The translations under genes and the position numbers were made by a program. Below, one piece after another: positions 53,573 to 63,181 of a DNA stretch of 64,000 nt. The notes below the pieces were generated by a model. The model saw only the letters and a list, made by a program, of their open reading frames with translations. It did not search any database and was not told the DNA's origin. The stretch's first letter is position 1; every line of letters starts with the position of its first letter. This stretch comes from Longitalea luteola (GTDB lineage Bacteria > Bacteroidota > Bacteroidia > Chitinophagales > Chitinophagaceae). Where the stretch lies: assembly GCF_017356035.1 (NCBI RefSeq), contig NZ_JAFIQX010000001.1, positions 682,001 through 746,000 on the forward strand, written 5' to 3'.

Positions 53573-54177
53573 TCGTTCGCTTTAATTTTAGCAGCAAGCC
53601 CTATTAATGTTTCATGCAACGTTATTACCTGCGGTATCACCGCCTGTTGCTCATCGTTATATACAACAAAATCGCATAGCCGCATTTTGATCACTTCCTG
53701 AATTTGTTTACCCATGCGGGCGAGTACCTGGTCGCGGGTAGAACCATCCCGTCTCATAGCACGTAGAATACGCAATGGAGTAGGGGCAGAAACCCCGATT
53801 ATATAATCCAGCTGATCCTGGGAGCCGCTTTCAAAGATCAGGGCCGCTTCCTTTATGGCATAAGGGGTGGTTTGTTTATGCATCCATTGTTCGGCATCCC
53901 GTATCGTGGCCGGGTGAACCAGAGAGTTCAGCAGTTCAAGCTTTTCTTTATCATTGAACACCTGGCTGGCGATATAAGGCCGGTCGAGCTGGTTGTTCTT
54001 GTAGGCCGCCGGACCGAAATGCCGGATGATCTGTTGCTGTAACAGCTCATCATCATTCATGATGCGTTTGGCGGCCTCGTCGGCATAGTATACCGGTATA
54101 CCCAGCACTTCAAATACTTTGGCCACTGTGCTTTTGCCACTGCCGATACCACCGGTTAGTCCAATACGTAGGGTCAT
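53566..54177 (-). CDS. coaE: Dephospho-CoA kinase
   Basis: A 203-residue kinase that makes coenzyme A from dephospho-CoA and ATP, the last step of CoA synthesis. The P-loop GLTGGIGSGKST is at residues 7-18. Then come VYYADEAAKRIMN, IKEAALIFESG near residue 108 and the lid region LRIMRAMRRDG-like (residues about 130-145). Length is typical. Its TAG stop is in a repeat arm, and its 5' side adjoins a large tandem repeat. The yajC gene lies upstream on the same strand. Confidence 0.95.
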   Translation of the reverse strand: MTLRIGLTGGIGSGKSTVAKVFEVLGIPVYYADEAAKRIMNDDELLQQQIIRHFGPAAYKNNQLDRPYIASQVFNDKEKLELLNSLVHPATIRDAEQWMHKQTTPYAIKEAALIFESGSQDQLDYIIGVSAPTPLRILRAMRRDGSTRDQVLARMGKQIQEVIKMRLCDFVVYNDEQQAVIPQVITLHETLIGLAAKIKANEN

Positions 54178-54179
54178 AG

Positions 54180-54458
54180 ATGCAGGTTTGGGATTGCAAG
54201 TTACAGGTTACAGGTTACAAGTTGCCGGTTACAGGTTGCCGGTTGCCGGTTACCGGTTGCAAGTTACAGGTTGCAAGTTACAGGTTACAGGTTGCAAGTT
54301 ACTGGTTACAGGTTACAAGTTGCCGGTTGCCAGTTACCGGTTGCCGGTTACCAGTTACCGGTTACCAGTTACCGGTTACCAGTTACCGGTTACCGCCGGT
54401 TACCAGTATCGGTTGCCAGTTACCGGTTGCCGGTTACCGGTTGCCGTCTGCCGTTTCA
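54180..54458. repeat. Long tandem heptad array GTTACCG/GTTGCCG/GTTACAG
   Basis: About 280 bases of uninterrupted 7-bp words (GTTACCG, GTTACCA, GTTGCCG, GTTACAG, GTTACAA) lie between the coaE start and the terminator of yajC. Because three heptads make 21 bases, all forward frames stay open and give a 7-residue peptide repeat of the type LPVTGYR. This is not taken as a gene. Confidence 0.93.
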
Positions 54459-54464
54459 GGCACA

Positions 54465-54495
54465 AAAAAGCCCCCCGCAATGGGCGGAAGGGCTT
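54465..54495 (-). terminator. Terminator of yajC
   Basis: On the minus strand, AAGCCCTTCCGCCC pairs with the complementary GCGGGGGGCTT and is followed by six T. Confidence 0.85.
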
Positions 54496-54562
54496 GCTAT
54501 ATATTTATCCGCTGTCCTTAAGAGCCGGGAGTTTTATCTCCCTTTTAGGGCGTGGGATGAAA

Positions 54563-54901
54563 TCACTTGGCTGGAGTAGCAGCTGCTGTTTTATTTACGT
54601 TGGCAGTCATCTCCATAGAGATGGCGCTTTTTTCCACTTTCATATAGCTGCCGGGGCTGGTTTCCAGATCAATGGTTCCATCGATATTCAGTTTTTTTAC
54701 GCGGCCATGGATACCGGCAATAGTAACGATTTTATCACCTTCCTGTAAATTCTCCTGGAATGATTTGGCCTGCTTTGCTTTTTTAGCCTGCGGACGGATC
54801 ATAAATAACCAGAATACGAGGATCATACCTACTAAAAGGATCAACTGCATGTACCCGGCGCCGCCACCCTGAGCCTGCAATAAATAAACTAAAAGAGTCA
54901 T
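54563..54901 (-). CDS. yajC: Preprotein translocase subunit YajC
   Basis: A 112-residue inner-membrane protein. One helix (about residues 20-37, LILLVGMILVFWLFMIRP) with the signature FMIRPQAKKAKQ, then a small cytosolic domain with LQEGDKIVTIAGIHGRVKKL. YajC joins SecDF in the export machinery. The secDF gene is 8 kb away rather than adjacent as in many bacteria. The gene is downstream of the DUF1573 gene on the same strand, separated by a repeat element. Confidence 0.94.
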   Translation of the reverse strand: MTLLVYLLQAQGGGAGYMQLILLVGMILVFWLFMIRPQAKKAKQAKSFQENLQEGDKIVTIAGIHGRVKKLNIDGTIDLETSPGSYMKVEKSAISMEMTANVNKTAAATPAK

Positions 54902-54956
54902 TGTTATGTGAATTTGAATATTTAAAAATTTAAGCTAAGCAACTAAAGTACGTACG

Positions 54957-55085
54957 AAATGTGATAATTCGATAATTTGATGATGTGATAATGGCCTTAT
55001 ATGAAAAGCCTGCAAAATATCGGCCCCATGAATTTAATGCATTATCTAATTATCATATTATCACATTATCACATTAGCTAATCAG
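54957..55085. repeat. Inverted octad element GTGATAAT (copy 5), inverted relative of copy 4
   Basis: The left arm has GTGATAAT/TCGATAAT words. The loop contains GAAAAGCCTGCAAAATATCGG. The right arm has ATTATCAC words and TTAGCTAATC next to the DUF1573 stop. The loop is nearly the reverse complement of the loop of the element at 53443-53572. Confidence 0.92.
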
Positions 55086-55519
55086 GTTTTAGGTTTCACC
55101 ACTTCAACATCAAAATGCACCTTATGGTTCTGTGTGCCTTTCGTGTTGGCGTCTACAAAGATGTCCTTGCTGTTATGTCCTTCCCGGCCATCGCTGTTGA
55201 AAGAAGCTTTGATCACACCTTCAGCACCCGGTGCAATGGGCTCTTTGGGTGGCTCGGCGGCTGTACAGCCGCAACCAGGCCGAACGGCCAGGATGATCAG
55301 GGGTTTATCGCCTGTATTCCGGAAACGGAAAGAAACATCCAGTTTTTGCCCTTCATTGATCTTGCCATAATCCCTGGTTGAATCGATCCATTCTATGGTC
55401 GTGAATTTGCTGCTGTCGAGCGCCTCTTTGGGAACCGCAGCCGCGCCATGTGGCGCTTTGTCGGCATAATCACAGCCAATGACGGAGGCTGCTACAACTA
55501 AGGCCAAAAAGTATTTCAT
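55082..55519 (-). CDS. DUF1573 lipoprotein
   Basis: A 145-residue protein from the ATG at 55519. The longer frame adds ten polar residues and hides the signal sequence. A signal peptide ends in a lipobox VIGC near residue 15. The mature part is one DUF1573 domain: IEWIDSTRDYGKINEGQKLDVSFRFRNTGDKPLII, then VRPGCGCTAAEPP and GVIKASFNSDGREGHNSKDIFV. This family forms an Ig-like fold and is common in Bacteroidota envelopes; its role is unknown. It follows nusB on the same strand. Confidence 0.9.
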   Translation of the reverse strand: MKYFLALVVAASVIGCDYADKAPHGAAAVPKEALDSSKFTTIEWIDSTRDYGKINEGQKLDVSFRFRNTGDKPLIILAVRPGCGCTAAEPPKEPIAPGAEGVIKASFNSDGREGHNSKDIFVDANTKGTQNHKVHFDVEVVKPKT

Positions 55520-55559
55520 CTGGGAACTAATTTTTGCAAATCTAATCATTGCCGCCCAA

Positions 55560-56540
55560 TCAGGAAGGTTTATTCACTGATGAGGGTGATTGTGTTGCAT
55601 TGGGTGAAAAAGCCACCTTATGCATTTGATTATCCCGTACCAGGTCCTTATGTATATTATCCAGGATACCATTTACAAACTGACCGCTTTGCTGGGTGCT
55701 GTATTCCTTGGCCAGGTCGATGTACTCGTTAATGGTAACTTTCGGGGGAATGGTCTCAAAGAACAGGAACTCGCATACGCCCATGCGCATTAAGATCATA
55801 TCCAGTGATGCAATACGGTCAGGATCCCAGTTCTTGAGTTTGGGTTTAATATATTGAAGCGCGAGGTCTTTTTTCTCGAGGGTGGTTTGCAGCAGATTCT
55901 TCGCAAACTGCCATTTCTCTTTGCTCAGCAATTCCTGGAAATTGTAAGCGGCCGGTTTGCTCAGGAAGTTCTGCATCAGCACTATCAGCATTTCCGCATC
56001 ATCGTCCCAGTTGGAGAAATATTCTTCAATATAACTGGTAAACGTTTCATTGGGCAGTAACAGGGTGTCGAAGATGTATTCCAGGATCTCCTTTTCATCT
56101 TTTTTATCACGGCCCTGGATGGCAATGTACTGCTGGTATTTCTCCGAATCAACGAGCTCCAGGTAAATTTTGCGCAGCAATTCTGCATTTACCAGTTGCT
56201 CGGGTTTATCCTCTTTTACAGCTTGTTTGTAAGAAGGATGATCGAGGATCTTCCATAACAATTCATTGCCGGCTAATTTGATATTAACGTTCAGGTCTTC
56301 TTTCGTTGGCAAGTGTTTCGAAGCGCGGTTGCGGGCATCGGTTTCCGCATAACGGGCCACTTCGGTGAGAAAATGGATCAAATAAATAAAAAGCTGCCGG
56401 GTTTGATCAAAGTGCTTCTGTAAAACTTTCACGGTATCAACAGGCTTAGTGGGCATTTCTCCGCCTGACTCTGCAAACTGACTTTCTACAGAATAGATGG
56501 TTTGCATAACTTTCACACGAATATTTCTTCTACTGATCAT
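55560..56540 (-). CDS. nusB: Transcription antitermination factor NusB (long type)
   Basis: A 326-residue protein from the ATG at 56540. An open frame continues to 56825, but the extra 95 residues resemble no domain, and MISRRNIRVKVMQTIY is the normal family start. Residues about 195-305 are the NusB fold: YIKPKLKNWDPDRIASLDMILMRMGVCEFL and VTINEYIDLAKEYSTQQSGQFVNGILD. NusB with NusE coats rRNA boxA to prevent early termination. Bacteroidota NusB proteins carry a long N-terminal helical region like this one. The gene is divergent from groES. Confidence 0.93.
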   Translation of the reverse strand: MISRRNIRVKVMQTIYSVESQFAESGGEMPTKPVDTVKVLQKHFDQTRQLFIYLIHFLTEVARYAETDARNRASKHLPTKEDLNVNIKLAGNELLWKILDHPSYKQAVKEDKPEQLVNAELLRKIYLELVDSEKYQQYIAIQGRDKKDEKEILEYIFDTLLLPNETFTSYIEEYFSNWDDDAEMLIVLMQNFLSKPAAYNFQELLSKEKWQFAKNLLQTTLEKKDLALQYIKPKLKNWDPDRIASLDMILMRMGVCEFLFFETIPPKVTINEYIDLAKEYSTQQSGQFVNGILDNIHKDLVRDNQMHKVAFSPNATQSPSSVNKPS

Positions 56541-56885
56541 CTTGCAAGAACTTGTTTTTGAGGGCACAAAGCTATGCGATTTACCGGGTACCCCCAAAAT
56601 CGTGTTCATGAACTTTAGAATATTCCCTATTTCTTGTTCAACGACAATATATTGGAGCAGAACCGGTTGGATCGCTGCAAAAATGGCATACCGAAAAACA
56701 ATCAGGTCCATGAATTGTTCCCGGTTTCTGCCATACTTAACCAAAAACGCTGAAAAAATGACCTTTAGGAAAGGATTGGTATAAAATTCGTTTACTTTTG
56801 CCGCCCGGCTTTTTGGCAGGGCCACCCAGTTTTTGGGAAAATCATATCCTCTATTACATCATCTAAAATCAAAAATTAATACACT
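56541..56885. other. Divergent control region between nusB and groES
   Basis: It should hold both promoters. A -7 box for groES is at 56793. No CIRCE-type inverted repeat (TTAGCACTC) was found, so HrcA control of groES is not supported here. Confidence 0.6.
56793..56800 (+). promoter_or_regulatory. -7 box of the groES promoter
   Basis: TACTTTTG matches TAnnTTTG. It implies a leader of about 80 bases before the groES ATG. Confidence 0.5.
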
Positions 56886-57173
56886 ATGGCTAAGAAAGTA
56901 GAAGCTATAAACGTTACCCCACTGCATGACAGGGTAATTGTTAAACCAGCTAAAGCGGAAGAGAAAACCGCCGGTGGTATCATCATCCCGGATACTGCTA
57001 AGGAAAAGCCTCAGCGTGGTACAGTAGTAGCTGCCGGTCCTGGAAAAAAAGATGAGCCGGTTACTGTAAAAGTTGGTGACGTAGTTCTGTATGGCAAATA
57101 TGCAGGAACTGAGATCCAGATCGAAGGCGATGACCTGTTGATCATGCGTGAAAGCGACATCTTAGCAATCGTA

Positions 57174-57176
<3 letters not shown>
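56886..57176 (+). CDS. groES: Co-chaperonin GroES
   Basis: A 96-residue subunit of the heptameric lid of the GroEL cage. The mobile loop [20 protein letters not shown] (residues about 21-40) and the C-terminal [25 protein letters not shown] strand set are complete. It lies 157 bases before groEL, with a GTGATAAT element between them. The pair is probably one transcript, though the element could weaken or process it. Confidence 0.97.
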
Positions 57177-58971
<1,795 letters not shown>

Positions 58972-59011
58972 TATCCCCCGGCCCCCTAAAGGGGGTGAGT
59001 TGGAAAATAAC

Positions 59012-59042
59012 AGGCCCTCCGGAATACCGGGGGGCTTTTTTG
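59012..59042 (+). terminator. Intrinsic terminator of groEL
   Basis: GCCCTCCGG pairs with CCGGGGGGC (one G-T pair) around AATA and is followed by six T. Confidence 0.88.
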
Positions 59043-59121
59043 CTTACCTGTGAGCTTTCACGGCTGCTTTTCCCGTTTCACGCTTTTATTTCGTAACTTA
59101 TACGCAATCAAAATTGCAGCC

Positions 59122-59757
59122 ATGAAACATATTGCCTGGTGTTTGCTCCTGCTGTGCCAGTGCGCCCTTGGTCAAAACAAAGAAGATGATCAGAATACAG
59201 TTACGGGAAATCCTTATTTACTAAAAGAATGGTGTGATGGCGTAGTGCGTTTTACAAGCGGTCGTACAGTGACCCAGTTCAAGCTGAAATTCGATTGTTT
59301 AAAGAATATGCTGTTGCTTCAGTTCAACGGCAGTGCCTTTGCCACCGAAAGTAAAGTGCAGGAATTTGTAATGTATCCCAGGAATAAAGACTCCATTCTC
59401 TTTCGCCGCGGATATCCTGCTACGGATAAGACTACAGAACAAACTTTTTTCAATGTGTTGCTGCAGGATCAGGTATCTCTGCTTCGCCTGGTTACCCGCA
59501 ACATCATAGAAGAAAAGCAACTGGTTGCTGTTAGCGGCCGCATGAACCGCCGCCTGGAAGAAGCGGAATATTATTACCTGTTCACGAATGGTCAGCTGCA
59601 CCAACTGCCGGCCAACCGGAATGAACTGCCTGCTGCCTTTGCAGATAAAAAAGAGCCTGTAGCCCGGTTTATAACCAGCCGGCAACTCAAAATGCATTCG
59701 CCCGAAGATTACGTACTGGTGGTGAAAAAATATAATGAGCTATTGGCAGCACAATAA
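59122..59757 (+). CDS. Small exported protein, function unknown
   Basis: A 211-residue protein from the ATG at 59122, chosen because a normal signal peptide (IAWCLLLLCQCALGQ) then starts at once. A longer frame from 59050 exists. The mature part begins TVTGNPYLLKEWCDGVVRFTSGRTV, is rich in Lys/Arg and has several beta strands followed by a helical C-terminal half. No domain name could be given. It is convergent with the DUF6266 gene. Confidence 0.72.
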   Translation: MKHIAWCLLLLCQCALGQNKEDDQNTVTGNPYLLKEWCDGVVRFTSGRTVTQFKLKFDCLKNMLLLQFNGSAFATESKVQEFVMYPRNKDSILFRRGYPATDKTTEQTFFNVLLQDQVSLLRLVTRNIIEEKQLVAVSGRMNRRLEEAEYYYLFTNGQLHQLPANRNELPAAFADKKEPVARFITSRQLKMHSPEDYVLVVKKYNELLAAQ

Positions 59758-59774
59758 ACCAGTAATAAATAATT

Positions 59775-59805
59775 AAGCATTCCTCCCGCGGTGAGGAATG
59801 CTTTA
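59775..59805. terminator. Bidirectional hairpin between convergent genes
   Basis: AAGCATTCCTC pairs with GAGGAATGCTT around seven bases, with T-rich flanks. Confidence 0.7.
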
Positions 59806-59927
59806 ATTAACAGGTTCCGGCCTGATCCCTGATCTGTCTGGGTTACACCGGGCGCAACATAAAATGTGTATAGCCCTTATTTTGTTTGGCAGGCACCTGT
59901 CGTGTAAGGATAAACGGTTTCTGATCA

Positions 59928-60566
59928 TCAGGCGAGCGTTACCTTACCAGCATATACGCTATCGGAAACATCTGATCGGTCTTCCGATATAAAGGCAACC
60001 CAGGTGTGCACGGTCTGGCCGCTAAAACCTGGCAGTTCCAGGTCTGCAGTGCCTGCACTACGCGGAGGGCCTTCTACTGTATATGCGCTTACCTTCATGG
60101 CTTCGCAATACGCCACGAGGATGGCTTTGTCGCCGGGCCTGGATCGACCCACACCACTTTTGGTGGTCCAGGTAAATGTAACTGTATCAGTTTTTGCAGA
60201 TGAAGCATCGGCTTTAAAGAGCTGCCTGATCTCACCGCGGCATATTTCTACCAGGCTATAGTCAATGGTATAGTCCGGATGATTGCCGCTGAGCGCATTT
60301 TTAAGCAGGTTTCTTACCGATGCATTGTACCCGGTCATTTTGACCGTTAAGTCGCGGTAACCCAGGGTTACCACTTCTTTGATGGTACGCATGAACTGAT
60401 TGGCTACTGCCATTTTAAGCCTTTGCTCCAGCTGTTTCTGTGTAGCGGGCTTTTTTGATTTTGATGGACGCCCTTTTACAACGGTTTTTTCTTTCCAGGA
60501 CGAGAAACTGATGTTCCCGATTTTTCCCGAAACGTTACCGAGAGGTCCTTGTTTTACTTGTGCCAT
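59928..60566 (-). CDS. DUF6266 family protein
   Basis: A 212-residue protein without a signal peptide. It opens with the family pattern KQGPLGNVSGKIGNISFSSWK and KGRPSKSKKPATQKQLEQRLK, then a helical stretch and a C-terminal Ig-like part (TVTFTWTTKSGVGRSRPGDKAILVAY). DUF6266 proteins occur only in Bacteroidota; their function is not known, and several sit in accessory regions. It lies beside a long repeat-rich gap and the HTH-duplicated protein gene. Confidence 0.87.
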   Translation of the reverse strand: MAQVKQGPLGNVSGKIGNISFSSWKEKTVVKGRPSKSKKPATQKQLEQRLKMAVANQFMRTIKEVVTLGYRDLTVKMTGYNASVRNLLKNALSGNHPDYTIDYSLVEICRGEIRQLFKADASSAKTDTVTFTWTTKSGVGRSRPGDKAILVAYCEAMKVSAYTVEGPPRSAGTADLELPGFSGQTVHTWVAFISEDRSDVSDSVYAGKVTLA

Positions 60567-60693
60567 AATACGTGAAGTTAAAAGGTGAACAATTGGGTTT
60601 ACTAACGGAAACGGCCCCTGGTGTAACCGGTATTTCCAGTGGTTCCGATTTCCACAGCAAACATACGGAGCCCGGAAAGAGGCGATTCCGGTT

Positions 60694-60735
60694 TACCAAC
60701 TTAGACCAACTTAAATCAACTTAGACCAACTTATG
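60694..60735. repeat. Iteron-like 10-bp repeats ACCAACTTAG
   Basis: Four copies of (A)CCAACTTAN-type decamers lie in direct tandem (ACCAACTTAG, ACCAACTTAA, ATCAACTTAG, ACCAACTTAT). Confidence 0.75.
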
Positions 60736-60829
60736 TCCCTTTCTGACGTTTATGTCGCGTTTTTGAAGTTTTATACAGCTGTTACAGCATTTATGCTGAG
60801 ACAGTACTCATATTACAGATGAGCTATAA

Positions 60830-61090
60830 GGCTTTTACCTTTTGTTTACCTCCTGGTTACCTCTGTATTTCGCAATTAGCTGACTTGCAACAAGTCAATT
60901 TCTATTTCTTTACCCTTTGTTTACCTCCTGGTTACCTCCTGCTTAGGTATTCACTAGGTTTTCTTTACCTTTTCTTTACCTCTTTTTCTCCTGTTTATTA
61001 CCACTGCCTGCCTGTTCGTTTCCTTTTCTTTTGATTACCTTTTTGTTCGCGTTATATTACCTTTTCTTTTTCATTACCTTTTTTGTACCT
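60830..61090. repeat. Pyrimidine-rich 11-bp word array GTTTACCTCCT
   Basis: Words of the type TTTTACCTTTT, GTTTACCTCCT and GGTTACCTCCT occur in two blocks and then degrade to CTTTACCTTTT. At 61094-61110 the complement GGGTAAACAAAAGGT appears, so a weak inverted arrangement exists. Confidence 0.7.
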
Positions 61091-61227
61091 AAGGGGTAAA
61101 CAAAAGGTTAACCTAACCAAACCACAACCAAACCGCAACCATACCACAACCTAAGGGAAGTATAACGGCTGTCCCGCAGTGTAAGCGCAAAAAAAAGTGA
61201 TCACCAATTTTATGATGACCACTAAAT

Positions 61228-61350
61228 AGCAATTGCTGATTTTGAGATTTATGATTTTGAGATTTCTATAAGTTCAGCAATCTAACAAATCTCGAAATCT
61301 CGAAATCTCGAAATCTCGAAATCTCGAAATCCCGAAATCTCAAAATCAAT
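61228..61350. repeat. Inverted octad array GATTTTGA / AAATCTCG
   Basis: The left arm is GATTTTGA/GATTTATG words. The loop is about 61269-61287. The right arm is at least five AAATCTCG units in exact 8-bp register. It ends about 20 bases from the stop of the downstream minus-strand gene. Confidence 0.88.
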
Positions 61351-61370
61351 GTATATACGAAGAACGCAGT

Positions 61371-62114
61371 TTAATCATCTTCCTCCTCCTCATCATCCCC
61401 ATGCAAGTCAGCCAGGTGTTTCCTTAGATCTTCTTCGTCCTCATTATGAACTGCACAAAACTTTTTGATGGAGACATACCTTCTTTGTTTTTTATCCGGA
61501 TCGTCGCCGTTCTCTCGGTCTTTGTCCCTGACTTCCCTCAACATTTGCTGGGCGGTACTTATGTGGCATCCATAGATTTGCGCCACCTCGAAAGCCCGGA
61601 TGACCATTTGCACCCATTTCTTCCTTTTGAACATGGCCTCACCCCATGGATTTGCCTCGTCCCAAAACTTTGCCCGCAGTGCCAGGGTTTCACTGCTTTC
61701 CATTATTCCCTGCCGTAAGTCGTCAACGACCTCGCTAATTTTCCATGGCCGGTCGGTAATGACCGGTTTGTTGATCGTTCTTACCGGCGGTAACGGGCCA
61801 TCTTCTTTAAGGGATGCAAGAAACAGATGAACAAGTGTAGCTTCAATTCCCAGGTGATCACAAAACTCCGACGTTCTAACCTTGTGGAAGAAAGTGTCTT
61901 TCCCTATTTTCTTTCCTACTTTTTTTAAAAGTTCGGAGGCAGTTGACCAGTCGCAGTTCATGAATTCCTTTACGTCATCTTCTTTAAGCGTGATAGTAAG
62001 CTGCTGGGCCGGGTAAAAATTGGTAACAACATAATATTGTTCTTCCATTTCATGGTCTCTGAGAAAACGACTTTCCCTGATGTTGCGGCGCTCGTGTTTG
62101 TTGAAAAGGGACAT
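61371..62114 (-). CDS. Protein with a duplicated helix-turn-helix-like module
   Basis: A 247-residue protein of the type found near mobile and accessory DNA in Bacteroidota. Two copies of one module are visible: C-x-x-STASELLKKVGKKIGKD ... VRTSEFCDHLGI (residues about 52-90) and C-x-x-STAQQMLREVRDK ... VSIKKFCAVHNE (residues about 185-230). They share the cysteine, STA, a leucine pattern and an FC motif 25-35 residues on. The C-terminus is highly acidic (DDEEEEDD). DNA binding is inferred from the module. The first copy starts about 50 residues after a charged N-terminus; the partner and targets are unknown. Confidence 0.78.
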   Translation of the reverse strand: MSLFNKHERRNIRESRFLRDHEMEEQYYVVTNFYPAQQLTITLKEDDVKEFMNCDWSTASELLKKVGKKIGKDTFFHKVRTSEFCDHLGIEATLVHLFLASLKEDGPLPPVRTINKPVITDRPWKISEVVDDLRQGIMESSETLALRAKFWDEANPWGEAMFKRKKWVQMVIRAFEVAQIYGCHISTAQQMLREVRDKDRENGDDPDKKQRRYVSIKKFCAVHNEDEEDLRKHLADLHGDDEEEEDD

Positions 62115-62581
62115 AGTGATACACTTTTAAAATTAAAAATGATCCCTTCCAGGAAACAAAGGAGCGCAGGAAAATGATGATCCGGTGTGATACTTGCAGA
62201 TTTCAAATTTATATAATAAATGCAAACGGACAGCACAAAATTTCGGTTGACACCCCTGAAAATGCGCTGATGAACAGATGGTTTGTGCAAATAAAAAAGG
62301 CTGGGTTCCACCAGCCGGCGGACCCACCCTTATTAAGTAATTTTGAGCCTGTGGTCTCAAAGATTACCCTTAACGGATCTAAAACGGGTTAAAGGAACAT
62401 TCATACTTTGAGCCCTGAGTCTCAAAGATCAGTTACGGGTATAAAACGGGCTAAAAAGGGAACGGGTAACCATATCAAGACGGCAATTTGTCTACGGGCG
62501 TTGTATGGATGCCGATAATTTGATGAAGATAAAAGCATGGCTGGCGGACGGGTTGACAATTAACAGGTTATTGAAGACCCG
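62115..62581. other. Gap with a duplicated hairpin motif, no firm gene
   Basis: A 72-residue plus-strand frame (62174-62392) exists but shows no recognised feature, so it is left out. Two copies of a hairpin-bearing unit lie at 62341-62456. Confidence 0.45.
62341..62456. repeat. Two direct copies of a 50-bp hairpin unit
   Basis: Each copy has TTTGAG, seven to eight bases, CTCAAAG (a short hairpin) and, about 20 bases on, TAAAACGGGYTAAA. The copies start 66 bases apart (62342 and 62408). The paired layout suggests a binding site or a processed RNA structure. Confidence 0.7.
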
Positions 62582-63181
62582 TCAATTTATCAATCGGATC
62601 CTGATATTCTTCCACCTCACCTTAATACCTCCTCCTGAATGGATCTGTAACGCAATAAAACCTTCACCCTGGCCTATTTTTTCATCTTTCAGGTAAACCA
62701 TCTGGTGGCCATTCAGCCAGGTGGTTACTTCGTCATTAATAACTTTAATTTTTAATGTATTCCACTCGCCGGGTTTCAGCCACTGCTCATCTTCAGGTTT
62801 TGGTTTAATGATCCAGCCGCGGCCATACGATTCATAAATACCCCCGGTAAACTTATTCAAAGGGGCCACTTCTACCTGCCAGCCGCTGATCTTTACGCCT
62901 TCGATGCTCGAACGAAAAAATACCCCGCTGTTGCCGTTGGCCTCCTGCCTGAACTGCAGTGTTAATTCAAAGTTTTTATATTTTTCATTAGTACTCAGGT
63001 AACCGTATTCTTTGTCGGGACCGCTTTCACATACCAGTTCTCCGTTGTCTACATACCATTTTTCTGTGCCGTGGATCGTCCAGCCGGTAAGGTCTTTACC
63101 GTTGAAAAGCGATCTTTTCTTTTGAGCTGCCAGACTACCTGTTATCAGGAGCAATCCGAAAAAGAACCATATTTGTTTCAT
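62582..63181 (-). CDS. Exported DUF1080 protein (keto-disaccharide hydrolase-like)
   Basis: A 199-residue protein from the ATG at 63181. A TTG two codons upstream falls within the repeat and is less likely. A signal peptide (about residues 1-19, ending SLAAQ) precedes one concanavalin-like domain: SLFNGKDLTGWTIHG, the GNSGVFFRSSI strand and GQGEGFIALQIHSGGGIKVRWKNIRIR. The domain is known as 3-keto-disaccharide hydrolase / DUF1080 and is frequent in polysaccharide-degrading Bacteroidota. The likely role is glycan breakdown outside the inner membrane. Confidence 0.9.
   Translation of the reverse strand: MKQIWFFFGLLLITGSLAAQKKRSLFNGKDLTGWTIHGTEKWYVDNGELVCESGPDKEYGYLSTNEKYKNFELTLQFRQEANGNSGVFFRSSIEGVKISGWQVEVAPLNKFTGGIYESYGRGWIIKPKPEDEQWLKPGEWNTLKIKVINDEVTTWLNGHQMVYLKDEKIGQGEGFIALQIHSGGGIKVRWKNIRIRLIN

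Larger units (their letters stand above)
60567..61370. other. Repeat-rich gap of 800 bases, no supported gene
   Basis: It holds a 10-bp iteron-like run (60694-60735), a T/C-rich run of 11-bp words (60830-61090) and an octad array (61228-61350). A short open frame within the T/C-rich part (from 60819) reads as a low-complexity product and is not taken as a gene. Confidence 0.65.

Noticed and set aside
54180-54458. Possible CRISPR array
   Set aside because: Repeat units are 7 bp with no unique spacers between them, and no cas genes are nearby.
54119-54748. Plus-strand frames through the GTTACCG array giving a repetitive 7-residue peptide
   Set aside because: The frame is open only because heptads repeat every 21 bases. 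It has no signal sequence or domain, and the frame runs antisense to coaE and the yajC region.
56541-56825. N-terminal extension of the nusB frame
   Set aside because: The family start is at 56540, and the extra residues read as a chance open frame in the divergent promoter region.
56541-56885. CIRCE heat-shock operator upstream of groES
   Set aside because: Neither half of TTAGCACTC with its 9-bp spacer was found.
60819-61034. Small plus-strand frame of 71 codons
   Set aside because: It is made of the pyrimidine-rich repeat words and has no recognisable feature.
59928-62114. Prophage or integrated plasmid
   Set aside because: There is no integrase, transposase, capsid or replication gene, and the flanks show no attachment duplication that I can see.
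62174-62392. Small plus-strand frame of 72 codons
   Set aside because: Its reading frame overlaps the hairpin repeat units and shows no recognisable domain. It was kept out for lack of support, though a real small gene is possible.
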